Counted from the first letter of the stretch, positions 7,482 through 16,594 are shown. The stretch is DNA of 47,326 bases from Bacillota bacterium (GCA_029101005.1 JAQXQE010000018.1:1-47326); one strand, 5' to 3'. The notes: a model not told the origin generated them from the letters alone. Numbers and translations are program-made.

Positions 7482-7568
7482 ATGCAAGAACAGATATTGA
7501 CGCTGATTAGACGCATAAGGGATGGCTGTCGAAAGTCATCCCCCCTTTTTTTGATATTTGTTGAATAG
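7482..7568 (+). CDS. Possible 28-residue peptide overlapping the asnB terminator
   Basis: A short frame (MQEQILTLIRRIRDGC...) preceded by a near-perfect AGGAGG (7472-7477), 4 bases before the ATG. Its second half runs through the terminator hairpin at 7519-7552, so a full peptide could only come from readthrough transcripts. It may be a leader peptide, a toxin-like small peptide or a chance frame. The strong ribosome site is the only reason to list it. Confidence 0.3.
   Translation: MQEQILTLIRRIRDGCRKSSPLFLIFVE
7519..7552 (+). terminator. Terminator after asnB
   Basis: A 9-bp stem GGGATGGCT (7519-7527) / AGTCATCCC (7534-7542, one G-T pair), then CCC and seven T. It ends the asnB transcript before the pyrG promoter. 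Confidence 0.8.
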
Positions 7569-7591
7569 AACAATTAATTTCAAAATAATTG

Positions 7592-7620
7592 TTGACAAGC
7601 CTTAAATACATGGGTATTAT
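7592..7620 (+). promoter_or_regulatory. Promoter of the pyrG operon
   Basis: TTGACA (7592-7597), a 17-base spacer and TATTAT (7615-7620). The start at about 7627 gives an unusually long leader of some 185 bases before pyrG. Confidence 0.75.
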
Positions 7621-7673
7621 GATAGAGTATTTTTGATAATTGTTTTTGAAAATATTTATAAGTTGCGCAATTT

Positions 7674-7755
7674 ATAAGGAATCTTTAAGACAGCGAGTAG
7701 TGATCGGTGGCTAGTGTCTCTATCACTCCCTGTAGATAAGAGTCCTTATTTTTTT
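7674..7755 (+). promoter_or_regulatory. Attenuator-like long hairpin in the pyrG leader
   Basis: An elongated hairpin: outer ATAAGGA (7674-7680) with TCCTTAT (7743-7749), middle ACAG (7690-7693) with CTGT (7730-7733), inner GTGAT (7700-7704) with ATCAC (7722-7726). It is immediately followed by a run of T to 7755. It lies between the pyrG promoter and the gene, so it would act as an attenuator. A second small hairpin (CGCA-a-GGGG with CCCCTGCG, about 7773-7798) sits directly before the pyrG ribosome site. The control signal is unknown. With the promoter and terminator this accounts for the gap 7436-7812. Confidence 0.6.
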
Positions 7756-7812
7756 AGTTTTTGGGAGAATTTGCGCAAGGGGATAGTAGCCCCTGCGAAG
7801 GGAGGCAAGGTC

Positions 7813-9432
7813 ATGAAGAAGTACATATTTGTAACAGGAGGAGTTGTATCAGGACTCGGCAAAGGAATCACTGCTGCATCACTCGGAAGATTGCTCAAAG
7901 CACGCGGATACAAGATTGCATCACAGAAGCTCGATCCTTATATCAATATCGATCCTGGAACGATGAGCCCTTATCAGCACGGAGAGGTTTTCGTTACAGA
8001 AGATGGAGCAGAAACAGACCTTGACCTAGGACACTACGAAAGATTCATCAATGAGAATCTGAATAAGTTCAGTAACCTGACAACGGGAAGAGTGTACTGG
8101 AATATCCTGAACAAGGAGCGTAATGGAGATTACCTCGGCAATACAGTACAGGTTATTCCTCATGTTACAGATGAGATTAAGAGATTCATCTATCAGGTAG
8201 GTAAGACATCTGATGCCGACATCATCATCACAGAGATTGGCGGCACAGTAGGAGATATTGAGAGTCAGCCATTCCTTGAAGCAATAAGACAGGTCGGCTG
8301 CGAAGTTGGCAAAGAGAACTGTGTATACATTCACGTAACTCCGCTCCTTCATATCGAGAGTTCAGGAGAGTATAAGACAAAGCCAACACAGCATTCAGTT
8401 AAGGAACTCAGAGGACTCGGAATCTCACCAGACCTCATCGTGCTGAGAGCGACAGGAGAGATTGATGAATCAATTCGCCATAAGGTTTCGATGTTCTGTA
8501 ATGTTAAGCCAGAATGCGTAATACCTAACAAGAATCTTAAGGATCTCTATCACGCACCAACAATGCTCGAGGAGAGCAAGTTCAGTGAGATCGTCTGCAG
8601 AGAACTCGGAATTGAAGCGAATGAGCTTAAGCTCGACTCGTGGAAGGAGATGCTCGACAGAATCGATTCAAGAGAGGGAAGAGTTACAATCGGACTCGTC
8701 GGCAAGTACACAAAGCTGCACGATGCATACCTCTCAGTTGCAGAAGCGCTTGCACATGCGGGCTATGAGAATGGCGTATTCGTAGACATTAAGTGGATAG
8801 AGGTAGAAGATCTCACAGAAGACGGATGTCCAGATAAGAGCGACGAGGAGCTTGAATCAATACTCGGAGATGTTGATGGAATCCTCGTTCCAGGAGGATT
8901 CGGCAACAGAGGTATTGCAGGCAAGATAAGAGCTGCTAGGTATGCGAGAGAGCACGATATTCCATATCTCGGAATCTGCCTCGGAATGCAGATTGCAGTT
9001 ATCGAGTATGCGAGAAATGTACTTGGATATGCAGATGCGAATTCGACAGAGTTTGATGAGAACAGTGCTCACAATGTGATCGACTTAATGCCAGACCAGA
9101 GAGGAATTGTTCCTAAGGGTGGCACAATGAGACTTGGAGCATACGAGTGCAAGATTACAGAGGGCTCGGTCCTCGAGAGCGTATACGGCAAGTCTTCAAT
9201 CAGTGAGAGACATCGCCACAGATACGAATTCAATAATGAATACCGTGAGGCTGTTGAATCAGCTGGCATGAGAATTGCGGGAACTTCGCCAGATGGAAGA
9301 CTGGTAGAAGCGGTAGAGCTTCCAGATCACAGATACTACGTGGGAGTTCAGTATCATCCGGAGTTCAAATCAAGACCAAATGCGGCGCATCCGTTGTTCA
9401 GAGAACTGGTCAAAGCAGCAAAATCAGAATAA
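7813..9432 (+). CDS. pyrG: CTP synthase
   Basis: A 539-residue CTP synthase that aminates UTP to CTP with glutamine and ATP. The start is ATG 7813 ([18 protein letters not shown]), with GGAGG at 7801-7805; the longer upstream frame runs through the leader hairpin and is rejected. The N-terminal synthetase domain has the P-loop-like [11 protein letters not shown] (9-19), and [19 protein letters not shown] is typical. The C-terminal class I amidotransferase domain has the nucleophile in GICLGMQ near residue 385 and the YHPEF His/Glu near 515. It is the first gene of pyrG-glnN-purF. Regulation is probably through the leader hairpin. Confidence 0.97.
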   Translation: MKKYIFVTGGVVSGLGKGITAASLGRLLKARGYKIASQKLDPYINIDPGTMSPYQHGEVFVTEDGAETDLDLGHYERFINENLNKFSNLTTGRVYWNILNKERNGDYLGNTVQVIPHVTDEIKRFIYQVGKTSDADIIITEIGGTVGDIESQPFLEAIRQVGCEVGKENCVYIHVTPLLHIESSGEYKTKPTQHSVKELRGLGISPDLIVLRATGEIDESIRHKVSMFCNVKPECVIPNKNLKDLYHAPTMLEESKFSEIVCRELGIEANELKLDSWKEMLDRIDSREGRVTIGLVGKYTKLHDAYLSVAEALAHAGYENGVFVDIKWIEVEDLTEDGCPDKSDEELESILGDVDGILVPGGFGNRGIAGKIRAARYAREHDIPYLGICLGMQIAVIEYARNVLGYADANSTEFDENSAHNVIDLMPDQRGIVPKGGTMRLGAYECKITEGSVLESVYGKSSISERHRHRYEFNNEYREAVESAGMRIAGTSPDGRLVEAVELPDHRYYVGVQYHPEFKSRPNAAHPLFRELVKAAKSE

Positions 9433-9471
9433 ATATATTAAGGGATAGAGATTAGGAAAGAGGGGTAAGAC

Positions 9472-11556
9472 ATGGATAAGACTTTGAAGGAACTGTATGG
9501 ATCAATGGTATTCGACGAGGCGACAATGCAGGAGCACCTTTCGGCAAGAACTTTCGCATCTTGGAAGGATTGCGTTAAGGAAGGCAAGACTCTCGGCCTC
9601 GATGCTGCAGAGGAGATGGCAGAGGCTATGAAGCAGTGGGCAATCTCCCTTGGAGCAACTCACTACACTCACTGGTTCCAGCCAATGACAGGAGCTACTG
9701 CTGAGAAGCACGACAGTTTCATCGATACAGACGGAATGGGCGGAATCGTAATGAAGTTCTCCGGTAAGGAGCTGGTAAAAGGTGAGCCGGATGCTTCATC
9801 CTTCCCTTCCGGTGGCTTGAGAAGTACTTTCGAGGCGAGAGGTTATACCGCATGGGATCCAACCTCATACGCATTCGTTAAGGACAACTCCCTGTACATT
9901 CCAACAATCTTCTGCTCATACTCAGGACAGGCGCTCGACAAGAAGATGCCACTTCTGAGATCAATGGAGGCAGTTAACAAGCAGGCACTCAGAATCCTGA
10001 GACTCTTCGGAGATACTGAGACACAGAAGGTTACAGCTCAGGTCGGACCAGAGCAGGAGTACTTCCTGATTGACAAGAAGCTGTACAACGCAAGAGAGGA
10101 TCTCCGCCTTACTGGAAGAACACTTTTCGGTGCTGACTCTCCAAGAGGCCAGGAGATGGAAGATCACTACTTCGGAATGATCAAGCCAAGAGTTGCGGAC
10201 TTTATGCAGGAATTAGATGAGGAACTCTGGAAGGTAGGAGTTCCATCAAAGACAAAGCACAACGAGGTGGCACCATCACAGCACGAGATGGCAGCTATCT
10301 ACAGTGACGCTAACACAGCATGTGACCACAACCAGCTCGCAATGGAGCTTCTTAAGAAAGTTGCAGACAAGCACGGATTTGCCTGCCTGATTCACGAGAA
10401 ACCATTCGCAGGAGTTAACGGTTCAGGTAAGCACGACAATTGGTCACTCGCTACAGATACAGGCAAGAACCTCTTCAAGCCTGGTTCAACACCAGAGCAG
10501 AACCTGCAGTTCCTCGTATTCCTCGCAGCCTTCGTCAAGGGTGTTGATGAGTATCAGGGAGTGCTGAGAGCATCAATTGCAACTTCTGCTAACGACCACA
10601 GACTTGGAGCCCAGGAGGCGCCTCCAGCAGTAATGTCAATCTTCCTCGGAGATGAGCTCGCAGGCGTTGTTGAGTCAATCATCGAGGGAAGAACGCACAC
10701 ATCAGCTGGTAAGAGAATGCTTGATATCGGCGTAAATGTTCTGCCTAACATCCGTCAGGACAACACTGACAGAAACAGAACATCTCCAATGGCATTTACA
10801 GGTAACAAGTTTGAGTTCAGAATGGTTGGTTCATCAGATTCAATCTCAGGACCTAACATCATACTCAACACTATGATGGCCGAAGAGCTCAAGCAGTTCG
10901 CTGATGAGCTCGAGGGCAAGACTGACCTTGACGCAGCAGCCGCCGAGCTGATCAAGCGAGTTTTCACAGACCACAGCAGAATCATCTTCGAGGGTAACGG
11001 ATATGATGATGCATGGCTCGAACTTGCGGAGAAGAGAGGACTCAAGAACCTCAAAACTACACCTGATGCACTTCCAGAGCTCGTTGCTGATTCAACAGTT
11101 GATCTGCTCGTAGGACACGGAATTTACAAGCCTGAGGAAGTTCACGCTAGATACATTGTATACGTTGAGAAGTACACAACAGAGATTCTCATCGAGGCGA
11201 GAACAATGGTAGATATGATTGAGAAGGACATTCTTCCAAGTGTTTCTTCATATCTTTCTGAGCTCTGCTCAAGAGTTAAGCTTATGAGTGAGATTGGAAT
11301 TGCTGAGTCATTCGAGAAGGGGACAGCAGCAAAGATTGCAGGTCTGCTCTCAGATCTCAAGAAGGCGTGCACATCAATCGAGGATGCAATCGCAAGTGTT
11401 CCATCAGATGATGAAGCAGCGATGTACTTCTGCAGAGATACAATCATCCCTGCTATGAATGATGCGAGGGAAGCAGCTGACACTCTTGAAACTCTCGTGG
11501 ACAGACGCTTCTGGCCATTCCCAACATACAGCGAGCTGCTCTTCAGTGAGAGATAG
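9472..11556 (+). CDS. glnN: Glutamine synthetase type III
   Basis: A 694-residue type III glutamine synthetase, which makes glutamine from glutamate, ammonia and ATP; the large size separates it from GSI (about 450). Family segments include THWFQPMTG near the N-terminus, EQEYFLI (glutamate/metal binding), KHNEVAPSQHE, NGSGKHDNWS and RNRTSPMAFTGNKFEFR. It lies 39 bases after pyrG and 11 before purF, so the ammonia-assimilating enzyme is cotranscribed with two glutamine users. No obvious GlnR-type site was seen before it; control probably comes from the pyrG leader. Intact. Confidence 0.95.
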   Translation: MDKTLKELYGSMVFDEATMQEHLSARTFASWKDCVKEGKTLGLDAAEEMAEAMKQWAISLGATHYTHWFQPMTGATAEKHDSFIDTDGMGGIVMKFSGKELVKGEPDASSFPSGGLRSTFEARGYTAWDPTSYAFVKDNSLYIPTIFCSYSGQALDKKMPLLRSMEAVNKQALRILRLFGDTETQKVTAQVGPEQEYFLIDKKLYNAREDLRLTGRTLFGADSPRGQEMEDHYFGMIKPRVADFMQELDEELWKVGVPSKTKHNEVAPSQHEMAAIYSDANTACDHNQLAMELLKKVADKHGFACLIHEKPFAGVNGSGKHDNWSLATDTGKNLFKPGSTPEQNLQFLVFLAAFVKGVDEYQGVLRASIATSANDHRLGAQEAPPAVMSIFLGDELAGVVESIIEGRTHTSAGKRMLDIGVNVLPNIRQDNTDRNRTSPMAFTGNKFEFRMVGSSDSISGPNIILNTMMAEELKQFADELEGKTDLDAAAAELIKRVFTDHSRIIFEGNGYDDAWLELAEKRGLKNLKTTPDALPELVADSTVDLLVGHGIYKPEEVHARYIVYVEKYTTEILIEARTMVDMIEKDILPSVSSYLSELCSRVKLMSEIGIAESFEKGTAAKIAGLLSDLKKACTSIEDAIASVPSDDEAAMYFCRDTIIPAMNDAREAADTLETLVDRRFWPFPTYSELLFSER

Positions 11557-11567
11557 GGAGGTCGCAT

Positions 11568-12992
11568 ATGCCAGGAATCAAAGAAAAGTGTGGAGTATTC
11601 GGAGTAATCTCTCCCGAGAAATACAATATCGCCGGCACGGCATACTATGGACTGTATTCACTGCAGCACAGAGGACAGGAGAGCTGTGGAATAGTGGTTA
11701 ACGAAGACGGAGTTTTCACAGCACACAAGGATCTGGGACAGGTCAATGAGGTCTTCCAGCCTACTGTCTTAGACAGCCTTGGACCTGGACAGATTGCTGT
11801 AGGACACGTGCGATATGGAACGACTGGCGCAACTGATAGAGCGAACGCCCAGCCTATCATGGTTAACCATATCAAGGGAAGTATGGCAGTTGCGCACAAT
11901 GGCAATCTGACTAATTCATTCGAGCTCAGACAGGCGCTTGAGCTCAAGGGTTCAATCTTCCACTCAACTAGTGATACAGAGGTAATTGCCTACTGCATCA
12001 CAAGAGCGAGACTTGAGACCAACTCAATCGAGGAGGCGATTCTCAAAGCGATGGATGGCTTCGAGGGTGCATACTCACTCGTAGTAATGTCCCCCGCTAA
12101 GATGATTGCAGTAAGAGATCCATTCGGTCTCAGGCCTCTCTGCTATGGTCAGACCGAGGATGGAAGATACGTAGTTGCATCTGAATCATGTGCACTTGAT
12201 GCGGTATCGGCTAAGTTCATCAGAGATGTTGAGCCAGGCGAGGTAATCGTATTCACGACAGACAAGGAGCCAAAATTACTCAGAGAGAAGTGCAATACAC
12301 AAGAGCAGCACACATGTATCTTTGAATACATATATTTCGCTAGACCGGACTCAGTCATCGACGGAATCGATGTACATGAGGCTCGCGTCAATGCGGGCAG
12401 GATACTGGCGAAGACATATCCAGTAGATGCGGATATTGTTATAGGAGTTCCTGACTCAGGCCTTGATGCAGCGATTGGATATTCCAAGGAATCTGGCATT
12501 CCGTATGGAATCGGTTTTGTTAAGAACAAGTATATCGGAAGAACATTCATCTCACCGGGACAGGAGCACAGAGAGAATCTGGTTAATATCAAGCTCAATG
12601 TCATATCAAGCGTTGTCAGCGGCAAGAGAGTAGTTCTGATAGATGACTCAGTTGTTAGAGGAACGACATCCAAGCGCATCGTCAAGAAACTGAAGGAGGC
12701 GGGCGCGAGTGAGGTTCACCTAAGGCTCGCGTCACCGACCTTCGTAGCACCTTGCTATTACGGCACCGACATCCCGGACACCTCCACACTGATTGCAGCG
12801 AACAATTCGCTCGAAGAGGTTAGGGACTTCATCGGCTGTGACAGCATAGGATTCTACAAGACAGAAGATCTCCCACTGATGCTAGATTGTAGCAAGAAGT
12901 TCTGCCAGGCCTGCTTCACAGGAGAATATCCGGCAGGGTCACCTGCGGTGAGAGGTAAGTATCGTTTCGAGAAGAAGCGTAAGCTCGAATAA
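11568..12992 (+). CDS. purF: Amidophosphoribosyltransferase
   Basis: A 474-residue PurF, the first step of de novo purine synthesis (PRPP + glutamine to phosphoribosylamine). Cys8 in KEKCGVFG is the expected Ntn nucleophile after removal of a short propeptide. The glutaminase domain shows LQHRGQES and AHNGNLTN; the C-terminal transferase domain has the PRPP loop VLIDDSVVRGTT (about 356-367). Cysteines in HTCIFEYIYFARPDS and KFCQACFTGEYP match the Fe-S-binding positions of the Bacillus-type enzyme. GGGAGG stands 7 bases before the start. It is the last gene of the pyrG-glnN-purF unit, closed by the terminator at 12997; the other pur genes are not nearby. Confidence 0.96.
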   Translation: MPGIKEKCGVFGVISPEKYNIAGTAYYGLYSLQHRGQESCGIVVNEDGVFTAHKDLGQVNEVFQPTVLDSLGPGQIAVGHVRYGTTGATDRANAQPIMVNHIKGSMAVAHNGNLTNSFELRQALELKGSIFHSTSDTEVIAYCITRARLETNSIEEAILKAMDGFEGAYSLVVMSPAKMIAVRDPFGLRPLCYGQTEDGRYVVASESCALDAVSAKFIRDVEPGEVIVFTTDKEPKLLREKCNTQEQHTCIFEYIYFARPDSVIDGIDVHEARVNAGRILAKTYPVDADIVIGVPDSGLDAAIGYSKESGIPYGIGFVKNKYIGRTFISPGQEHRENLVNIKLNVISSVVSGKRVVLIDDSVVRGTTSKRIVKKLKEAGASEVHLRLASPTFVAPCYYGTDIPDTSTLIAANNSLEEVRDFIGCDSIGFYKTEDLPLMLDCSKKFCQACFTGEYPAGSPAVRGKYRFEKKRKLE

Positions 12993-12996
12993 GATA

Positions 12997-13026
12997 AAAC
13001 ACAGAGTCGTTCCGACTCTGTGTTTT
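12997..13026. terminator. Bidirectional terminator between purF and the CDF gene
   Basis: A 13-bp perfect stem AAACACAGAGTCG / CGACTCTGTGTTT with a 3-base loop and flanking A and T runs, so it can serve purF (plus strand) and the CDF transporter (minus strand). Confidence 0.9.
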
Positions 13027-13036
13027 TGCTTTGCGT

Positions 13037-14143
13037 CTATACGAACTCCGTTTCGATCGTGAGTTCGATTGTGTTGTCAGGGTATCTTTCTCCCATATAC
13101 TCGGCGAATTCAGCCTCGAGTGCATCCCAGTCGTTGAGATTGTAATCGACTATGAAGTCGCAGTAGATTCTGCCGCTTGCCTTGCTCAAATATACGGCGT
13201 GGTAACTCTTGATGTGTTCGTGATTCCTTGCGAATTCAGCAATAGTGCTTCGAAGCTGTCTCATATAATCTGAATCCTCATCTACTGCGTATATTCCGAA
13301 TACGAGAGTCACACCATACTCGTGCATGATTCTGAGCTGAAGCTCGTGGAGGAATTCATATACTTCTCCAATCGTCTTCTTGTGGTCAACCTCGACATTG
13401 ACTGAACCCGAGTATCGCTCTGGGCCATAGCTGTGAAGCATCATATCGGCAACACTGTAGATGCCTTCTGTTTCTCTAATCTCATGAATAAGCTGGCGTG
13501 CGAGTTCTTCCTTGCCTGGTCTTCCGATGAGATCGTCAGCTGTATTCTTCAGTGTCTCATAAGCTGTCTTGAGGATTACGAGTGAGAAGATGAGACCTGC
13601 GTATGCATCGAGTGAGAGTCCAGTAAGAAGGAAAATGACTGATGATGCGATAGTGATAATCGAGATGAATGAATCGTTCTTGCTGTCCTTACCGATGGCG
13701 ATAAGAGCCTCTGATTCAACAGCCTCTCCCTTGCGCTGAGTATACGCGCCGAGGATGTACTTGACGATTGCTGAGAATACGACTACTCCTATGGCGGCTA
13801 TTGTAACCTGAAGTTCGCTCGGATTAACGATGCCATCAATGGACTCCTTAATCAGGCTGATGCCTGCAAGGAGAATGATGATGCCAATAACTACTCCTGA
13901 GAGGTACTCAATTCGTCCGTATCCGAAAGGGTGATCCTTGTCGGGCTTCTTGTTCGAAAGCTTCGAAGCAATGAGCATGATGAAAGACGAAGCTGAGTCA
14001 CTCGCGTTGTTGATACCTTCCGAAACAATGGCAATCGAGTTGACTAACAGTCCGCATATAATCTTGACGCTGGCAATAGCCAGATTAGTGAGAATTCCGA
14101 TTATGGAGGTCCTTGTTATAATCTTCTGTCGGTCTTTATTCAT
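13037..14143 (-). CDS. Cation diffusion facilitator (CDF) metal transporter
   Basis: A 368-residue CDF efflux protein of the inner membrane, exporting divalent metals such as Zn, Mn or Fe in exchange for protons. The N-terminal 210 residues carry about six membrane helices with the metal-site motif NNASDSASSF in TM2, DHPFGYGRIEYLSG after it, and a second intramembrane site region around LSLDAYAG. The cytoplasmic C-terminal domain includes VNVEVDHKKTIGEVYEFLHEL. It is longer than minimal CDFs (about 300) because of an extra C-terminal segment of about 80 residues. It is divergent from feoA; the shared 190-base gap holds the feoA promoter and operator, so an iron-related role is possible but unproven. 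Confidence 0.88.
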   Translation of the reverse strand: MNKDRQKIITRTSIIGILTNLAIASVKIICGLLVNSIAIVSEGINNASDSASSFIMLIASKLSNKKPDKDHPFGYGRIEYLSGVVIGIIILLAGISLIKESIDGIVNPSELQVTIAAIGVVVFSAIVKYILGAYTQRKGEAVESEALIAIGKDSKNDSFISIITIASSVIFLLTGLSLDAYAGLIFSLVILKTAYETLKNTADDLIGRPGKEELARQLIHEIRETEGIYSVADMMLHSYGPERYSGSVNVEVDHKKTIGEVYEFLHELQLRIMHEYGVTLVFGIYAVDEDSDYMRQLRSTIAEFARNHEHIKSYHAVYLSKASGRIYCDFIVDYNLNDWDALEAEFAEYMGERYPDNTIELTIETEFV

Positions 14144-14218
14144 ATATATACCTTTGGGTGATTCATTTCATTAATCTGCCAGGACATTATAACATAGATA
14201 AAAAATTGAAAAAAGTGC

Positions 14219-14247
14219 TTGAAATCTCCTCTAAGTTAATATATTAT
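14219..14247 (+). promoter_or_regulatory. feoA promoter
   Basis: TTGAAA (14219-14224), a 17-base spacer and TATTAT (14242-14247). The predicted start, near 14254, abuts the palindrome at 14257. Confidence 0.7.
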
Positions 14248-14256
14248 CTGAATGAA

Positions 14257-14272
14257 GTTAGCCGAGGCTAAC
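14257..14272. promoter_or_regulatory. DtxR/IdeR-like operator at feoA
   Basis: GTTAGCC-GA-GGCTAAC, a perfect 7+7 inverted repeat resembling the TTAG..CTAA core of DtxR-family iron-repressor boxes. It covers the transcription start of feoA. The same half-sites with the same 16-base span occur before feoB. Confidence 0.7.
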
Positions 14273-14334
14273 ATAGTTATACAAAGCAAACAGAGTTGCA
14301 AATAGCAAACTAACTCACGAAAGGAGAATGAACC

Positions 14335-14547
14335 ATGTCATTAGCAGATGCACATATGGGAATTGATTATACAATTAAGAATATTGAGAGCGGGGATGCG
14401 AACCTCGAGAACTTCCTCTTCACTCTCGGATGCTATTCAGGCGAGACTGTCACTGTAATCAGCAGAAAGAAGAGAAGCCTTATTATGGCAGTGAAGAACT
14501 CAAGATACAATATCGATCTTGAGCTGGCAAGAGCAATACTGGTTTAA
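14335..14547 (+). CDS. feoA: FeoA ferrous iron transport protein
   Basis: A 70-residue SH3-like FeoA, a small cytoplasmic partner that modulates the FeoB ferrous iron channel. FLFTLGCYSGETVTVIS and the C-terminal YNIDLELARAILV match the fold. The N-terminus is a little divergent (MSLADAHMGIDYTIKNI). AAAGGAGAA stands 8 bases upstream. It is transcribed from the promoter at 14219 under the palindromic operator. A stem overlapping its 3' end may end most transcripts before feoB. Confidence 0.9.
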   Translation: MSLADAHMGIDYTIKNIESGDANLENFLFTLGCYSGETVTVISRKKRSLIMAVKNSRYNIDLELARAILV

Positions 14548-14577
14548 TAGGTGGTATTGCTCGAGCGAATTTTTTTG
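14531..14577 (+). terminator. Probable terminator/attenuator between feoA and feoB
   Basis: GAGCAATAC (14531-14539) pairs with GTATTGCTC (14554-14562), then a 7-base gap and seven T. The stem includes the last codons of feoA. The gap between stem and T run makes it imperfect. Confidence 0.5.
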
Positions 14578-14603
14578 ACTAGCGAGTTAGCATACGCTAA
14601 CTA
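14575..14603 (+). promoter_or_regulatory. Possible separate feoB promoter
   Basis: TTGACT (14575-14580) starts in the terminator's T run; TAACTA (14598-14603) lies at 17 bases. The -10 is weak, but the operator fills the spacer exactly. Confidence 0.4.
14586..14601. promoter_or_regulatory. DtxR/IdeR-like operator at feoB
   Basis: GTTAGC-ATAC-GCTAAC, the same 6-base half-sites and 16-base span as the feoA site. With the flanking A and T it extends to AGTTAGC/GCTAACT (14585-14602). Confidence 0.65.
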
Positions 14604-14629
14604 ATATGGGTATAAGGAGATACAAACAA

Positions 14630-16594
14630 ATGAGATTAGCACTTACAGGTAATCCTAATAGTGGCAAAACCACTATGTTCAATGCGCTGACAGCAAGCAG
14701 CGAGAAGATAGGTAACTGGTCGGGCGTGACTGTTGACAGTAAGGAGAAAGAGATCAGAAGCTCACTCTGTTCAGGCGTTGAGAAACTGGTTGCAGTAGAT
14801 CTCCCAGGAGCATATTCGATGTCATCTTATTCATCGGAGGAGAGCATCACAAGTGAATATATCAAGAATGAGCATCCTGATGTGCTTATCAATGTCGTTG
14901 ATGCGACTAATCTGAGCCGAAGCTTATTCTTCACAACTCAGCTTCTTGAGCTCGGAATTCCGCTCGTAGTTGCTCTCAATAAGACAGATATCAACAATAT
15001 GAAGGGGACAAAGATTGATGAGACTGCGCTAGCAGAAGCGCTCGGTTGCCCAGTAGTTAATACAGTATCAACTGCAAAGCAGGGACTTGCTGAGCTCGTT
15101 GAGACAGCAGCCGGACTTGTTGGCAAGGAGCAGAAGCCTGCGTTCGTTCAGACAGATACGGTATCAGCAGAAGAAGCTGACAGACAGAGATTCGCATTTG
15201 TTAACGATATAGTTGAGAAGGTTGAAAGCAGAGAGCAACTCGCAAGCGCGAAGACTGTATCTGACAGAATCGATGAAGTAATTACACATCCTCTTATCGG
15301 ATGGCTGGTATTCGCAGTAGTAATGTTCGGTGTATTCTACATCTCACAGGCAGAGGGACCTCTCGGAGTCGGCAAGTTCTTCGAGGGCATCCTCACAGGA
15401 TGGATTGAAACTTTCCAGGAGTGGCTCGGCGGCAGGCTTGATGGAGCTAATCCTTTCCTCTACGCCATCCTTATTGACGGAATCGTCGGAGGTGTAGGTG
15501 CGGTACTCGGATTCCTTCCACTGGTAATGGTTATGTACTTCCTGATTGCACTCCTCGAGGACTGTGGATATATGTCAAGAGCGTCTGTTGTGCTCGATCC
15601 GGTGTTCAAGAAGGTAGGTCTCTCTGGTAAGTCGGTAATTCCTATGGTAATCGGAACAGGTTGTGGAATTCCTGCGGTAATGTCTTGCAGGGTAATTCCA
15701 GACGAGAGGGAGAGAAGAACAACAGCTATGCTCGCGACATTCATGCCATGCGGAGCTAAGCTTCCAGTAATAGCTCTCTTCGCGGGAGCATTCTTCCCAG
15801 ATGCATCATGGGTCGGACCTCTTATGTACTTCGTTGGAATTGCAATCATTCTCATTGGAGCCCTGATTATTAAGGCAATTACAGGAATGAAGAGCCAGAA
15901 GTCATACTTCATCATCGAACTTCCGGAGTATAAGCGCCCAAGTCTCAAGTTTGCGGCTGGATCAATGCTCGAGAGAGCTAAGGCTTATATCATCAAGGCT
16001 GCAACAGTAATCCTCGTGTGCAATACCGTAGTTCAGGTAATGCAGTCATTCGATTGGGAACTCAAACTTATCGAGGAGGGAATGGAGCATACTTCTATAC
16101 TCGCTGGTATTGCAGGACCATTCGCATACCTTCTCGTACCGGTAGTAGGTATCGCGAGCTGGCAGCTTGCAGCAGCGGCAATTACAGGATTTATCGCCAA
16201 GGAGAATGTAGTCGGAACACTCGCAACTGTGTTCGCGCTCACAAGTTTCATCGATACAGAGGCACTTGAGCTTATGGGTAGCGGAGACACAGTAGCAAGC
16301 GTGATGGGTCTCACTAGAGCAGCGGCCCTAGCATATCTTATGTTCAACCTCTTCACACCGCCATGCTTTGCAGCAATTGGCGCGCTCAATGCAGAGCTTC
16401 AGAGCAGAAGATGGCTTGCGGCAGCAATAGGATTCCAGCTTGCAATAGGCTTCACAGTTGGATTCTTCGTATTCCAGATTGGTACACTGATCGCAACTGG
16501 ATCAGTAGGAGCAGGATTCTTCGGCGGACTCATCGCTGTAGCATCATTCGTAGCGGTAATCATAGGATTAATCATCAAGAACAGAAAGGCATAG
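14630..16594 (+). CDS. feoB: FeoB ferrous iron transporter
   Basis: A 654-residue inner-membrane Fe2+ transporter with an N-terminal GTPase-like domain. The start is ATG 14630 (MRLALTGNPNSGKTT), 10 bases after AAGGAG; the frame's earlier ATG at 14606 overlaps the operator and lacks a ribosome site. G1 is GNPNSGKT (7-14), G3 DLPGAYS, G4 NKTD. The membrane half has the two Gate motifs, including GTGCGIPAVMSCR and MPCGAKLPV with their conserved cysteines. It is complete in one chain and followed after one base by a small Cys-rich protein. It is probably repressed by an iron-dependent DtxR-type regulator not present in this window. Confidence 0.96.
   Translation: MRLALTGNPNSGKTTMFNALTASSEKIGNWSGVTVDSKEKEIRSSLCSGVEKLVAVDLPGAYSMSSYSSEESITSEYIKNEHPDVLINVVDATNLSRSLFFTTQLLELGIPLVVALNKTDINNMKGTKIDETALAEALGCPVVNTVSTAKQGLAELVETAAGLVGKEQKPAFVQTDTVSAEEADRQRFAFVNDIVEKVESREQLASAKTVSDRIDEVITHPLIGWLVFAVVMFGVFYISQAEGPLGVGKFFEGILTGWIETFQEWLGGRLDGANPFLYAILIDGIVGGVGAVLGFLPLVMVMYFLIALLEDCGYMSRASVVLDPVFKKVGLSGKSVIPMVIGTGCGIPAVMSCRVIPDERERRTTAMLATFMPCGAKLPVIALFAGAFFPDASWVGPLMYFVGIAIILIGALIIKAITGMKSQKSYFIIELPEYKRPSLKFAAGSMLERAKAYIIKAATVILVCNTVVQVMQSFDWELKLIEEGMEHTSILAGIAGPFAYLLVPVVGIASWQLAAAAITGFIAKENVVGTLATVFALTSFIDTEALELMGSGDTVASVMGLTRAAALAYLMFNLFTPPCFAAIGALNAELQSRRWLAAAIGFQLAIGFTVGFFVFQIGTLIATGSVGAGFFGGLIAVASFVAVIIGLIIKNRKA

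Noticed and set aside
7700-7725. GATCGGTGGC in the pyrG leader looked like a T-box core
   Set aside because: It lacks the ACCGCG continuation, specifier stem and antiterminator pairing; it is the loop of the long hairpin.
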